64,000 nt of DNA, taken from contig NC_041809.1 of assembly GCF_900964775.1 (NCBI RefSeq), forward strand, positions 248,001 through 312,000, read 5' to 3'. Origin of the DNA: Scleropages formosus. Taxonomy: Eukaryota; Chordata; Actinopteri; Osteoglossiformes; Osteoglossidae. The notes under the pieces are model-generated. The model searched no databases, was not told the origin of the DNA, and saw only the letters and a list, made by a program, of their open reading frames with translations. The position numbers and the translations under genes were made by a program. Below, one piece after another: positions 1-10,385 of the stretch (positions are counted from its first letter, which is position 1; every line of letters starts with the position of its first letter).

Positions 1-1718
1 AAATAACAATGATCTGCAGACATATAATATTAAAGTTGCATGACAGTAAAATTAAAAACCAGGGCCGCCGTTCAATGTTCTGTCATTTTAATGTATGACG
101 CTGCGGCATTATAGTTATCAATAATTCATATGGTTTTAGAGACAACTTTTCCTTTTTCTCAACATTAAACCTGTGGGCAAAACCCCCGTCTCAGAAACTG
201 GAGCTTCATTTTCAGCATCGAAGTGCGGCGACGAACAGACTGTTGAGCCTGAAATATTTACCAGAAAATATTTCTTCTGATTTTTTTGGCAATATAATCT
301 ACTTTACCTTATTTACTTCATTTACTTCATTTTGTCCAAAGCGACTTCCAAAGAACACTGTGCAGTGTTTGCGGCACATTATTAAATTATCATCACAGTT
401 TATTCACCAAGGTCACTTGCACTGCTAGAATCTTTGAGACCAAATCGAGTTTCATAGGCTGAAGGCAAGTTTTAGCACGTATTTCGATTCGCTGACTAAT
501 AATAATAATAATAAGAAGAAGAAGAATGAGAATAATAAGAATAATAATAATAATAATAAACTTTTATTTATCTGAATCCCTTCTCCATGGTGGGTTAAAT
601 TGATGAAAATTAGATTTCCACTGATTTACCCATTTACACAGCTGACTAAGTCACTGTAACAATTTTATTGTGTCAGTGTATCCAGGTAATTTACTGAAGG
701 TGGGGTTTGAACCAGGAAATCGCAGTGACAGCCCTACATTTACATTTACAGTGACTTTTATTCATTCATCAGAGACTTTTCATGAGCTCAGAGTGAACAG
801 AAGGCCATTTCTGCCTGCAGTCTTTACATGAGTAGCAAATTTTACAAGGGATTCAGCAGCTCTGAGGGACACAGAGTGCTCATTCCGCCATATCGGACAA
901 AACCCAGAACCTTCACACCTTAGTGAGCGGGGCCACCAGTTAACCAGAGGTGGAGGAGCTCAGTTTCTAGAGTACAGCCTATGTGTCACATACCACGATA
1001 TAAACCAGTGTACATTACATGTGTAGCTGCATACAGACTTTGTATTATTAAAGAAATTATTGAAAGAAACATTAAACAAACACTTCCATGTTTGTCATGC
1101 GCTTAGGAGATCAGCGTGAAAGAGGTGAGTTTCGAGAGCGTTAAAAAATGTAGAGAGATTCAGCAGTTCTGAGTGAGAGGGGGAGCTCATTTCACCGTAT
1201 TGGAGCCAGAACCTTAGGTCGCATTGAGGTTTTGCGGACCGAGCGCGGAACCGGACGCTGGCAGCTACGGGACGAACATGGCGAGAGACGAGGGAACATT
1301 TTGGCAGGACGTGCACAACTTGCACACGGCCGGCGCTGTGTATCAGCTAGAGGCCAGAAGAGCAGAGAGGAGGGAGCCGCAGTCGTCCAGGTGGGACATC
1401 ACCACGGCCTGGACCTGCGCCTGGAGCAGTGCAGCTCTGAGGGACACAGAGGCCTCATTCCGCCCTCGGGGGATCCTCCCTGAGCAGGAGGTTCTCTGCA
1501 GCCCCACTTTCCTGCTGCTTTTATTCACGTGTGTAGGATGAGGTGTGTGGATAGGCTGCTGACCCCGGCATGTTGCTCACTGTGCCGCTTGCTTTCGCCC
1601 TGTCGCTGTCCCTGTCTGTCCATCTGTCCATCCGTCCCCCCATGTCTCCCTCCCTCCCTCCCTCGTCCCGTCCCCGTCGCAGCAGCCCTCTCACCCCTCC
1701 CTGTAACGCGCCGCGTAG
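1..1718. other. Upstream/intronic sequence of the TLX gene with repeats
   Basis: No coding exon recognised. The stretch holds an AAT/AAG microsatellite at about 500-560, a tRNA-SINE 3' half at about 580-745, and two or three copies of a dispersed module with the phrase TTCAGCAG(C/T)TCTGAG at about 778-930, 1120-1215 and 1431-1462. ORFs over 1224-1541 are shadows through this repeat. A CT-rich tract at 1600-1690 precedes the exon and probably serves as its polypyrimidine tract. Confidence 0.5.
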
Positions 1719-4063
1719 GTCACCCGTACCAGAACCGCACTCCGCCCAAGAAGAAGAAGCCGCGGACGTCGTTCACGCGCCTGCAGGTGTGCGAGCTCGA
1801 GAAGCGCTTCCACCGGCAGAAGTACCTGTCTTCGGCGGAGCGCGCGGCCCTGGCCAAGGCGCTGAGGATGACGGACGGCCAGGTGAAGACCTGGTTCCAG
1901 AACAGGAGGACTAAGTGGAGGTGAGCCCAAAAAGTGGGGTCTTGAGCAGCGCGCGTTTGCCGCCTATGACGTCATTGTTGTAACTTAACAACAGACGTCG
2001 AGTAGAGAACAGATAACGGTCGCTTTTCGATTTTAAAAATTAAAATCAAACGAGGCAATTAATTTCTTTTTCAAAAAACTCTGTTAAAAAAACTGGATTC
2101 TGTTCAAAAGAACTGCCAAAGGCAACTGTGTAAACTGAACCCTCATTAGATTTATTGTTTCACCCTTTACTTGGTGTTGTATTCGTATTTATTGATGTAA
2201 CCTTTCGTTCGTTACAGTACATTTTTTGTTCCTTTGTAAAAAACTGTGGATTTTTGTGAAAACTACTGTTGCTATATTAAAAACATACAGAAGTATAGTC
2301 ACTTCAGTACAAATGCTATCATAACTTTATGTCCATTCAATTTTATTCATTTATGTAAGATCCTCTGAACCTTACACTACAATATTAATATTTCATTTTC
2401 TAGATGATGCTATAGCATAATTCTATATATAGGATTACATGTTCTACAGCATTTTCTTATGTATTTATACACTGTCTATACAGTATGTCCTATATTCGAT
2501 TAGACTGAATGATTATATGATTAGTGCGTCATAACGGCGTTCATTTAAGAAGCATTTTATACCTTATTTATAGTTTAACTTAATGTAATGCATACATTGT
2601 ACTTTGCTGAGATGTACGTCGCTTTGGCAAACAAAAGCGTCTGCTAAATGAATAAATGTAAATGTAAATGTGGTAAAAGATAAATATTCCTTTCTGGAGG
2701 AAATTGTTAATTGTTAAAGCAGCGATCGTGCAAAAATGTTACATTTCAAAGGTCCTATATTTAAGTGTATGAATACATTTTAACAATCATTCATGTTCAT
2801 GCCCTTAGACGCGTGGGACACGGTTCTATCCGTTGGTAAGGAACACAAAGTGAACGCGTACTGTACAGGGTCCCCGCTCCGCGGCACCGATACATTTACA
2901 TCATCACACACTTTTCTCCAAGCGACGAACATCTCATAGAAAATACAAAGTGTTCATTAGATGAGCACGAAGAGACACTTGGATGAGTGACTGTACAGTA
3001 CAGTCACTTTCTTTCTTTCCACCACACGAGAAGCTGCGTAAAACTATCACTATATATATAATATATAGTGTATATAACATTTACATTACGTTACAGGACT
3101 AGCTTTGTAAAGCTTTATTCGGGGATGACGTTAGAGTTACGAACAAAAATCACGGAAGGACGTATAAGGAGGACACTTTTACGTGGCCCGGATCGGTACC
3201 GGTAGAGCGACTACCCACTTCCTTGTCATAACTCACTCACACATCCATTGCATCAATATTGCATGATTCATTTATGTAGCTCACGCTTTTCTCCTGAGCG
3301 CCTTACACTGCTTACACACACACACACACACACATTTTCAGAACCGCTTGTCCCATACGGGGTCGCGGGGAACCGGAGCCAACCCGGTAACACAGGGCGT
3401 AAGGCCGGAGGGGGAAGGGGACACACCCAGGACGGGACGCCAGTCCGCCGCAAGGCACCCCAAGCGGGACTCGAACCCCAGACCCACCGGAGAGCAGGAC
3501 CCGGTCCAACCCACTGCGCCACCGCACCCCCCTTACACTGCTTACATTTACCCCTTTTACAGAGTAAGAGTTAGAGTTTTACAGTCTTTTTTTTGCTCTA
3601 TCGGTTCAGGGTGAGTCCCTTGATCAAGGGAACCGACCCCCAGCAACTCTAAGCGTCCCACCCACTTTTTGTTTTTTTACGTGCTGTGTGGTTATCGGGG
3701 CCCCCGGTCCGAAACACGTGGGGGTCCGGCACGTGCGCAGCCGCCTGTCGTCCCCGCCGCGCCTACCGATTTACTGCGCGTGTAATGAAATGCGGAGCCG
3801 AAGTGCTCGCGCGGGGGGGCACCGTTAACGTTCGGCTGCTTCGGCTGCGCAGGCGGCAGACAGCGGAGGAGCGCGAGGCCGAGCGGCAGCACGCGAACCG
3901 CATCCTGCTGCAGCTCCAGCACGAGGCCTTCCAGAAGACGCTGAACCAGCCGCTGGTGCCGGACCCGCTGTGCCGGAGCAACACGTCCCTGTTCGCGCTG
4001 CAGAACCTGCAGCCGTGGGCCGAGAACGTGGGCAAGATGAGCGGCGCGTCCACGTGCGAGTAG
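1719..4063 (+). CDS. TLX-family homeobox transcription factor, last two coding exons (5' part lies outside or upstream)
   Basis: Two exons are visible: 1719-1920 (acceptor gcgtag, donor gtgagc) and 3853-4063 (acceptor gcgcag, stop TAG). They join in frame as [15 protein letters not shown]. The 202-bp exon begins with the TLX-type sequence [18 protein letters not shown] and carries a homeodomain with helix-3 signature [12 protein letters not shown]. Threonine at the helix-3 position usually occupied by Ile or Val marks the TLX/HOX11 class. The last exon holds the conserved tail [11 protein letters not shown] and ends TCE. TLX proteins are nuclear DNA-binding regulators of neuron, spleen and neural-crest fate. 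[16 protein letters not shown] and the final CE resemble TLX1, while KALRM and PWAE resemble TLX2, so paralogy is left open. No exon 1 with the N-terminal Eh1 motif was found in bases 1-1718, so that stretch is probably intron 1. Confidence 0.93.
2600..2672 (+). repeat. SINE 3' tail fragment
   Basis: Contains the tail shared by the local SINEs: a GTCGCTTTGG motif, then AAGCGTCTGCTAAATGAAT, then AATGTAAATG repeats. The tRNA-related head is missing or too degraded to recognise. Confidence 0.6.
3317..3530 (-). mobile_element. tRNA-derived SINE (family A), complete, with target-site duplication
   Basis: On the minus strand the element starts with a GC-rich head containing GGTGGCGCAGTGGGTTGG (A-box region) and GGGTTCGAGTCCC (B box). 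It ends with GACAAGCGGTTCTGAAAATG and a (GT)n tail. The 16-mer CCTTACACTGCTTACA occurs immediately on both sides (3301-3316 and 3531-3546), a perfect target-site duplication, so the insertion is fairly recent. It lies in the last TLX intron. ORFs across it are not genes. Confidence 0.93.
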
Positions 4064-4644
4064 GGGGCGTGGCCGGTGACTGGAGCGCGCGCTTCGGTGC
4101 GCGTCACGTGCTGTCAGAACGCGGAGAACTTCTTTCCAATCCCACGAAGCCTGTCCTTCTTTGTTCGTGTCGAGCAGGGATGAAATGTTGCTCGTGCGAA
4201 GTTACTTTACCCTCTGGCGCTTTTCACGTGGACCACAAAGTGTCGCCAACAATCATGTCATTGATTGAATGGAGGACCCCGTACTACTTTTTTCTTTTTT
4301 TTCTTTTTTAAAAATCTCTTTCAATTTTTCTCTCTGTCACTGAAATATTTGTGACCCGATTCACGGTGAAGTTCGTTTGTACAGATTGTTACATAATTTT
4401 GTGGAAACCTGGTGGGTTCAAGTAAAGATGCTTCTGTATCGTTTTCACTGTTAATGATGCTTTTTCTTTTTCTGCACAACATGATTTATCAGGTTTATCA
4501 CGTGTTCCCGGGAAGGCAAATAGGTGGTAACAAATAAACACGATGAATATTTATGTCCTGTACATATAAAAGGCGTTTTTCTTTTTTTACCGGCTTCCGA
4601 TGCTTTTAAAGAAGCCTATTTTAAAGGCGTTATATATACAGTAC

Positions 4645-4650
4645 AATAAA
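4645..4650 (+). promoter_or_regulatory. Polyadenylation signal, TLX gene
   Basis: AATAAA lies about 580 bp after the TLX stop codon in AT-rich sequence; another AATAAA at 4533-4538 is an alternative. Either fits a 0.5-0.6 kb 3' UTR. Confidence 0.5.
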
Positions 4651-5781
4651 GTTATTATTTCTGTTCTTATCATCGTCCCACACTGACGTTTTCTTTATGC
4701 CCAGTGAACTTTACCGCGCTTCTACCTGCGTCTCATTTATTCATTCGCACACATTGAGTTCTTTCAAGTGCCTCCCTGCGCTGCACGAGACTGTACCCTA
4801 CCGTACCGTACCGTACCGTACCGTACTCTGTGACACTGTGTGCAGTTCCTTTCGTTTACTGCGCTGCAGCCGCTCCCTCCGAGGACCGCTCTGTCCCGGG
4901 ATTCGAACCCCACCGGGGACTGCTGGGAAGCCGGGCTCCCACCCACCGCCTTCGAGGTGATGATGGGTTCGACGCTCGGCCGTTCAGTCCCTCGGGAGGG
5001 GCGTGTCTTCACTCCGCGGTCAATGTTCGGGTACTACTGAAGCACGGTTTTACCATGCGATGCACTCAGACGAAGGACGAGCGATTTTTCCTCATTGTTC
5101 CACCAGTGAAATGAATCGTGGGACACGGGGCGCTATGAGGACAACAAGCACCAGAGTAAACAGCGTAAGTGAGCGTAAGTGAGCGCTCCTGCCCAGGTGA
5201 ACGCGGCTCCAGTGGGACGTTTGGGCTGCAAACATGAAACCTACTGGCTTCCTCACCACAGAGCTGCGGGAATGCATGAATGTGGCTTCAGAGTATGACG
5301 TGTGGGCAGAAATATGAGTGTCTGTGTACACTAGTGTACACTACTACAGTGCGTGAATATGAAAAGAACAACAAGAAATGAAGAAGAAGAAAAAAAAAAT
5401 GAAGTGAACAACAAGGGAAGAAAGGCAATCAATAATTGAGGTGAATGTTGACGCGAAATAAAACTCTCTTGACGTCTCAGAAAATAATTAAAAATAAAAG
5501 CAGAAATACTAACAGTAAAAAAAAAAAAAAAAAAAAAAATCAGTGATACAATTTAGAGAACTAAAGACCTACAGCAACTTCGTCCCGAACTCGGACGCAA
5601 GAGCGAAAAGAGACGGAAGAAACGCAGTCACGTGGGGCGGCTGTGCTGTGACGTCAGCACACGGCGTTCCATGGCGCGTCCATTAATGATGACGTCACGG
5701 GCGTCGCTCTACTGCCGCTGAGCAGCGACGGCGCGTTTCGTGACCGGTTTGGCTCCGTTCTGTTGGCCGCGCGCAACGGAA
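4651..5781. other. Intergenic region between the TLX gene and sdhaf4
   Basis: No gene recognised. It contains a short (CCGTA)n tandem at about 4796-4826, an A-rich run at 5515-5540, and GC-rich sequence from about 5580 that is the likely sdhaf4 promoter/5' UTR. Confidence 0.4.
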
Positions 5782-5890
5782 ATGTCCGCCCAGGTTCGAG
5801 TTTGCTGTTTTGTTGGACAGGTGGCTCGGAACAGTCTGAGGCAAAGAAGAGTCTCTTCACAGGTGACGCCGTTTGGTTTTACACACCTGC

Positions 5891-5929
<39 letters not shown>

Positions 5930-7566
5930 CGATGATGTTGAAGATTGTTTGATGACTGGGTGTAGTTTGTTTACATTCCCGGCCGGCGCCTGCTTGTCAC
6001 GTGCAGCGGCCCGGAGCGGAGCGACGGTTCGTTCGAAGTGCTCTGCTGCTCAGTCACGTCACTCTTGTCGTGTTCATGGGAGTGTTGTGGCTGAAGGCTC
6101 TGCCCCCTTGCCCACCTGTCCCCTCCCCCTCCTGTCCATCCCCCCTCCTCCTCCTGTCCCCCCCCTCCCTCGCCTGTTGCTCCCCTCCTCCCCCCTCCCT
6201 CTCCTGTCCCTCCCCTCACCCCCCCGTCCACCTCCTCCCCCTCTTGTCCCCCCCGTTCCTCCCCCCCTCCTCCTCCTGTCCATCCCCCCTCCCCCCTGTC
6301 CCGCCCCTCCCCCTCCTGTCCCCCCCCCGTTCCTCCCCCCCCTTCTGTCCATCCCCCCTCCTCCTCCTGTCCCCTCCTCCTCCTGTCCCCCCCTCCCTCG
6401 CCTGTCCCTCCCCTACTCCCCCCCGTCCACCCCCTCCCCCTCTTGTCCCCCCCGTCCACCCTCTCCCCCTCCTGTCCCCCCGTTCCTCCCCCCCTCCTGT
6501 AAATCCCCCCTCCTCCTCCTGTCCCCCCCCATCGCCTGTCGCTCCCCTCCTCCCCCCTCCCTCTCCTGTCCATTCCCCCTCCTCCTCCTGTCCCCCCCTC
6601 CCTCGCCTGTCCCTCCCCTACTCCCCCCCGTCCACCCCCTCCCCCTCCTGTCCCCCCCGTTCCTCCCCCCCCTCCTGTAAATCCCCTCTCCTCCTCCTGT
6701 CCCCTCCCCCTCCTGTCCCCCCGTTCCTCCCCCCTCCCTCTCCTGTCCATCCCCTCTCCTCCTCCTGTCCCCTCCCCCTCCTGTCCCCCCGTTCCTCCCC
6801 CCCCTCCTGTAAATCCCCTCTCCTCCTCCTGTCCCCTCCCCCTCCTGTCCCCCCCGTTCCTCCCCCCCCTCCTGTAAATCCCCTCTCCTCCTCCTGTCCC
6901 CCCCCACCCCCTCCTGTGCCTCCCCTCCTTCCCCTGTGCAGTTTGGGCGCGAAGCACGGGCTCGTCGGCAGGGGGCGCTGCGAAGGACAGGGGGCCCTTG
7001 AAGAAGGCGCACACCCCCCGGGGCCGCTTGGACCACCCTGACGAGGAGGAGCACAGGGAGGTCGTGCAAAGTAAGAATGTCGGTGTTGCTGTGGCTCAGG
7101 CCCCCCGCGATGTATGTGGTAGCGGAGTGGTTAGAGCTACTGGTAACAGGTTCGATCCCCACCTCCCACTCTAGTGCCCTGAGCAAGGTAAACTGTACCC
7201 TGAATTGCTCCAGTAAAATTACCCCGCTGTGCACATGGGTGAACAACTGTAACCTCAACACTGTAAGTGGCTTTGGAGAAAAGCGTCAGATAAATGAATA
7301 AATGTAAATGAGCAAGGAGGAGCAATATTTTCTTTCTCTCAGCCCTGTAGTTTTGTAGACACACCAATCGGCGTAGGTCCCTCTGCACAAAAGCATCAGC
7401 TAAGCGAATCAGTGTAAATAAAGTGCAAAAAATGTGTGTCGTGTCGGTGCCTCCAGGGTTCCCGGACGATGTCAATCCCGAAACAAAGGAGAAAGGGGGA
7501 CCCAGGGGCCCGGAGCCAACGCGGTACGGCGACTGGGAGAGGAAGGGGCGGTGTATTGATTTCTAG
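5782..7566 (+). CDS. sdhaf4: Succinate dehydrogenase assembly factor 4
   Basis: The last exon, 7457-7566, encodes [14 protein letters not shown] and ends with [19 protein letters not shown], the invariant C-terminus of SDHAF4 (C6orf57; yeast Sdh8). The preceding exon, 6942-7070 (acceptor tgtgcag, donor gtaaga), encodes [20 protein letters not shown], matching the family's LKKPKLPEGRFDAPED segment; the two join as Q-R-FPDD. The likely first exon, 5782-5862, starts [10 protein letters not shown] and contains [13 protein letters not shown], an Arg-rich leader fitting mitochondrial import. It ends in phase 0 whereas exon 6942 needs one incoming base, so the exon-1 boundary is uncertain. SDHAF4 acts in the matrix, binding flavinylated SDHA and promoting its joining to SDHB during complex II assembly. 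Human synteny places SDHAF4 near B3GAT2, as here. Confidence 0.9.
5889..5934 (+). repeat. (GAT)n microsatellite
   Basis: About 15 GAT triplets lie just downstream of the putative sdhaf4 exon 1 donor. Neighbouring ORFs read it as poly-Asp or poly-Met; this is intronic. Confidence 0.9.
6103..6935 (+). repeat. Pyrimidine-only minisatellite in sdhaf4 intron 1
   Basis: About 830 bp of almost uninterrupted C and T, built from variants of CCTCCTCCTGTCCCC and CCCCGTTCCTCC with sporadic G and A. It ends directly at the splice acceptor of sdhaf4 exon 6942. All frames on both strands are open (Pro/Leu/Ser-rich or Gly/Arg-rich), which reflects composition, not coding. Confidence 0.95.
7117..7312 (+). 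mobile_element. tRNA-derived SINE (family B)
   Basis: The head contains GGTTCGATCCCCACCTCC (B-box like), followed by GAGCAAGGTA, TTGCTCCAGTAAAATTACC and the tail AAGCGTCAGATAAATGAAT. It sits in sdhaf4 intron 2. The same architecture recurs at several other sites in the window. Confidence 0.8.
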
Positions 7567-7813
7567 CACCTTTATTTGATCACTCTAACAGTATTGTTGA
7601 TATGAATGTGAAAGAGAAGAGTGTGCAGAAAATTTGAAGGCGCATGTATTTCTAAGTCAATATCACGGGGGCAGAAATGTGTGAGGTGCTCATTGTAACG
7701 TGATATTGGTCACTTTTTACATCACCAGGGCTCTTGCACTGCATTGGGTGGCTTCTGTAAATTGTGTGTTGTACTCCAGTGTGTGAACTTACACGTCCGT
7801 CTCATACTTCCGA

Positions 7814-7819
7814 AATAAA
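7814..7819 (+). promoter_or_regulatory. sdhaf4: Polyadenylation signal, sdhaf4
   Basis: AATAAA lies about 250 bp after the sdhaf4 stop, giving a short 3' UTR. Confidence 0.6.
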
Positions 7820-9746
7820 GAAAACGCTAATAGGACTGCAGAGTCTTTTGTTTAGGAACTTAGGTTGTTAGGTCTTTAGGAACGGTTGTTATTTCCAGTC
7901 CCAGTGCTGGAATGATGCATCATAACTGAATAAATACAATGTAATTATTTGTTTATGACCCAACTGAGTCTCTTGGTTTGTTTGCTGATATATTTATTGT
8001 ATTATGCAGTAGAATAGATGTGTCCACATCAGACTTCCATGAGACAGACACACATCTTGTGAGGAGTGTTTGTAACTTGAGAAGTTTGTATTTCTTATAC
8101 CAGGAAACACAGAGCACCGTCACCGGAGAGGCTCGACCCACCAACCTTTCGGTTAACAGCCAGACATACAAACCTATTTCACCACAGAGACACAGCAGCT
8201 GTTGGTCTGCGGGCTTGGCGGTCACTCATTGGGACATGGGTTTGAATCCGAGGGCAATGGTAAACTGGGTCCGGGCCCTCCGTTACCATGACAGCCACAC
8301 GATCGGTTGCCATGAGACTAACTGGACCGGAAAGGTCCGAACCCTTACGGCACCGTAATTTACCGCGCCGCACTTCAGTACGAGTGCTGAACAAAAGGGA
8401 CCCTTCAATGAAGTGGTACAATTGCGGTACTTTTTAAAGTACTTGCTCAGTCCCTGACTGTTGTGTCTCTGTGGCTCAATCAGCTGGCATGTTGGGTCCT
8501 TAACCCAAAGGTTGGTGGTTCAACCCCCATCTGTGGATGGCCTTCCTTCCTTTTTGCCCGCATAGCAAGTTGCACACACTTCAGGCCTCCAGGTGGCACA
8601 GTGCTCCTTTTGGACTAGGAGCACACAGATTGCACTTTGTTCAGGTATTGATCATCGTTCACGTATTGATCACCGCAAACCACTATGGAAGCAAAATGAG
8701 CACTTTAGTTTCTCTGCTCGCTGCAAGGAGGACAATAAACAGTTTTATTCACCAATCTAATTGTACCGGTAACCAAACTCCACATCCATAAGTGCAAATC
8801 CTCCGGTGAGGAAACGGAACAGTACCGCGGTCCAAGAGCCGAGCAATAAACACGCTGTTAAAACTACGACACTGTACATTGTTCAGAATTTTCAACTAAA
8901 CTGTCATCTGTATTTGTATCCCTCCCCCTTCCTTCTTTTTCACCTCCCTTTACACTCTTCTCTTCTTGTTGTCTTTAGTACTACTGTGTTGTGTGATTAT
9001 TAGTATTATTATTATTATAAGCCTAGATTCCATTTCTGCGTGTCTGTGCGTGCTCCCCGGCCCTTAGCTGTTCGCAGAGTGGAGTCATGCGGTCTTCCGC
9101 AGGGAGGTGATGTCGAGGTCCTCCGAACGAGACCCTTTTTGTCCTCGACTTCAGGCTCCATCCTGCACCAGAACCTCCACCAGCCTACTGTTGGTTCGAC
9201 GGTGATGACCCTCCTCGTGGATGCAGCCGCCCCCACGCACCGGAACCCCTCCCACGGGCAACACTTCCACCTGGCCACTGTGGGGCAGCGGAGAGCTTTT
9301 GGTTCCTTTAGGGAGGTGGCGTTTGGGCTGTGCGACCACCCCACTGCTCTAGGGGCCGCTCTGGATCCTGGCTGGCGGAGCCTCGATCCATTTTCTTTCC
9401 AGTGCAATGGGAAGTGTGCGGGGTTCCGAGGCTCCGCCCCCACCGCGGTTTCCTGGACCTCACCGGAGACATGGGGATGGTGAGAGCTGCAGGACACTGA
9501 GACCCATGAGGTGGACGCTGACTGCAACAGTGTGGAGCTCAGTCCTGGGGGGCTGAACCCCCCAAAAGAAGACACAGAACATCACAGGGTGGGGGTGGGA
9601 CAAGCAGAGCACTAACCCTCTCACTGGGGGTGGGGGTCGGGGTTGCAGAGAATGCTGAGAAGGCATGTCCAGGAGGCACATTTGTCACGGTGTCTTTTTA
9701 CAGCCACTATTGGGAGCAACTGGCAGCTCTTACCAGCACTGCGCGT

Positions 9747-9792
<46 letters not shown>

Positions 9793-10007
9793 TCCAGCAG
9801 GATTGCAGTGCTGTGCTCTCATTACATGTGATATCCCATCAACCATCTGCCCTAAGCACCTCTCGTCTCCAGCAGCTATTTTGTGTGTGTGTGTGTGTGT
9901 GTGTGAGAGTGGGAGACCTATCCCTCCCCGCTCTTGCTGCTACCCAGCAGAGTTATTAAAGTCCTTCACCACTGAGCTCCTTCTGCTCACTCGCTTCCTC
10001 GCCCTCT

Positions 10008-10075
10008 CTGTTCATAATTATGTTGCTGCAATCCAAATGATTAATATGCAAATGAGCTCTGGGCAAAACAACGAG
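10008..10075. promoter_or_regulatory. Candidate conserved noncoding element (octamer plus homeodomain sites)
   Basis: An AT-rich island in GC-rich surroundings contains CATAATTATG, CCAAATGATTAATATGCA and a perfect POU octamer ATGCAAAT at 10046-10053. Clustered TAAT/ATTA cores with an octamer are typical of neural enhancers. Conservation cannot be seen from one sequence, so this is a proposal. Confidence 0.35.
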
Positions 10076-10184
10076 CATCTGCTACCGCAGCGAGCGATGA
10101 AGGACGGAAGCGCGGGGGAAGTGCATGGTTGTGCTCCTGCTCCTGCTCCTGCTCCTCATCCCGCAGCATCCGGGGCCTGAAGCT

Positions 10185-10385
10185 CTCGCTCTGCAGCGGT
10201 TAGAACTGCTACCTTGTCCTTTACGGACAGGGTTCACATCCCACCTCCCTTTGTAATACCCCGATGGAGGTACTTACTCTAAAGCGATGGTAAAAATGAC
10301 CTTGTATAAATGGGTAAATCAGTGTAAGTAGCAGTGTACACTGGAGGCTGCTTTGCAGAAAGTGTCAGAAAAATTAATGAATTGA
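10185..10385 (+). mobile_element. tRNA-derived SINE (family B), degraded
   Basis: Contains CAGCGGTTAGAACTGCTAC, GGGTTCACATCCCACCTCCC, a TATAAATGGGTAAATCAGTG body motif and a decayed tail near 10375. Matches the family-B order but with many substitutions. Confidence 0.7.

Noticed and set aside
1095-1541. Overlapping ORFs before the TLX exon
   Set aside because: They lie in a dispersed repeat module and do not resemble a TLX exon 1.
3248-3614. ORFs of 70-110 codons on both strands
   Set aside because: They translate the family-A SINE; the same peptides recur at 19890-20117 and 59011-59258.
5971-7261. Several long ORFs on both strands (up to 347 codons, Pro- or Gly-rich)
   Set aside because: They are created by the pyrimidine-only minisatellite; compositional, in all frames, and overlapping sdhaf4 exon 2.
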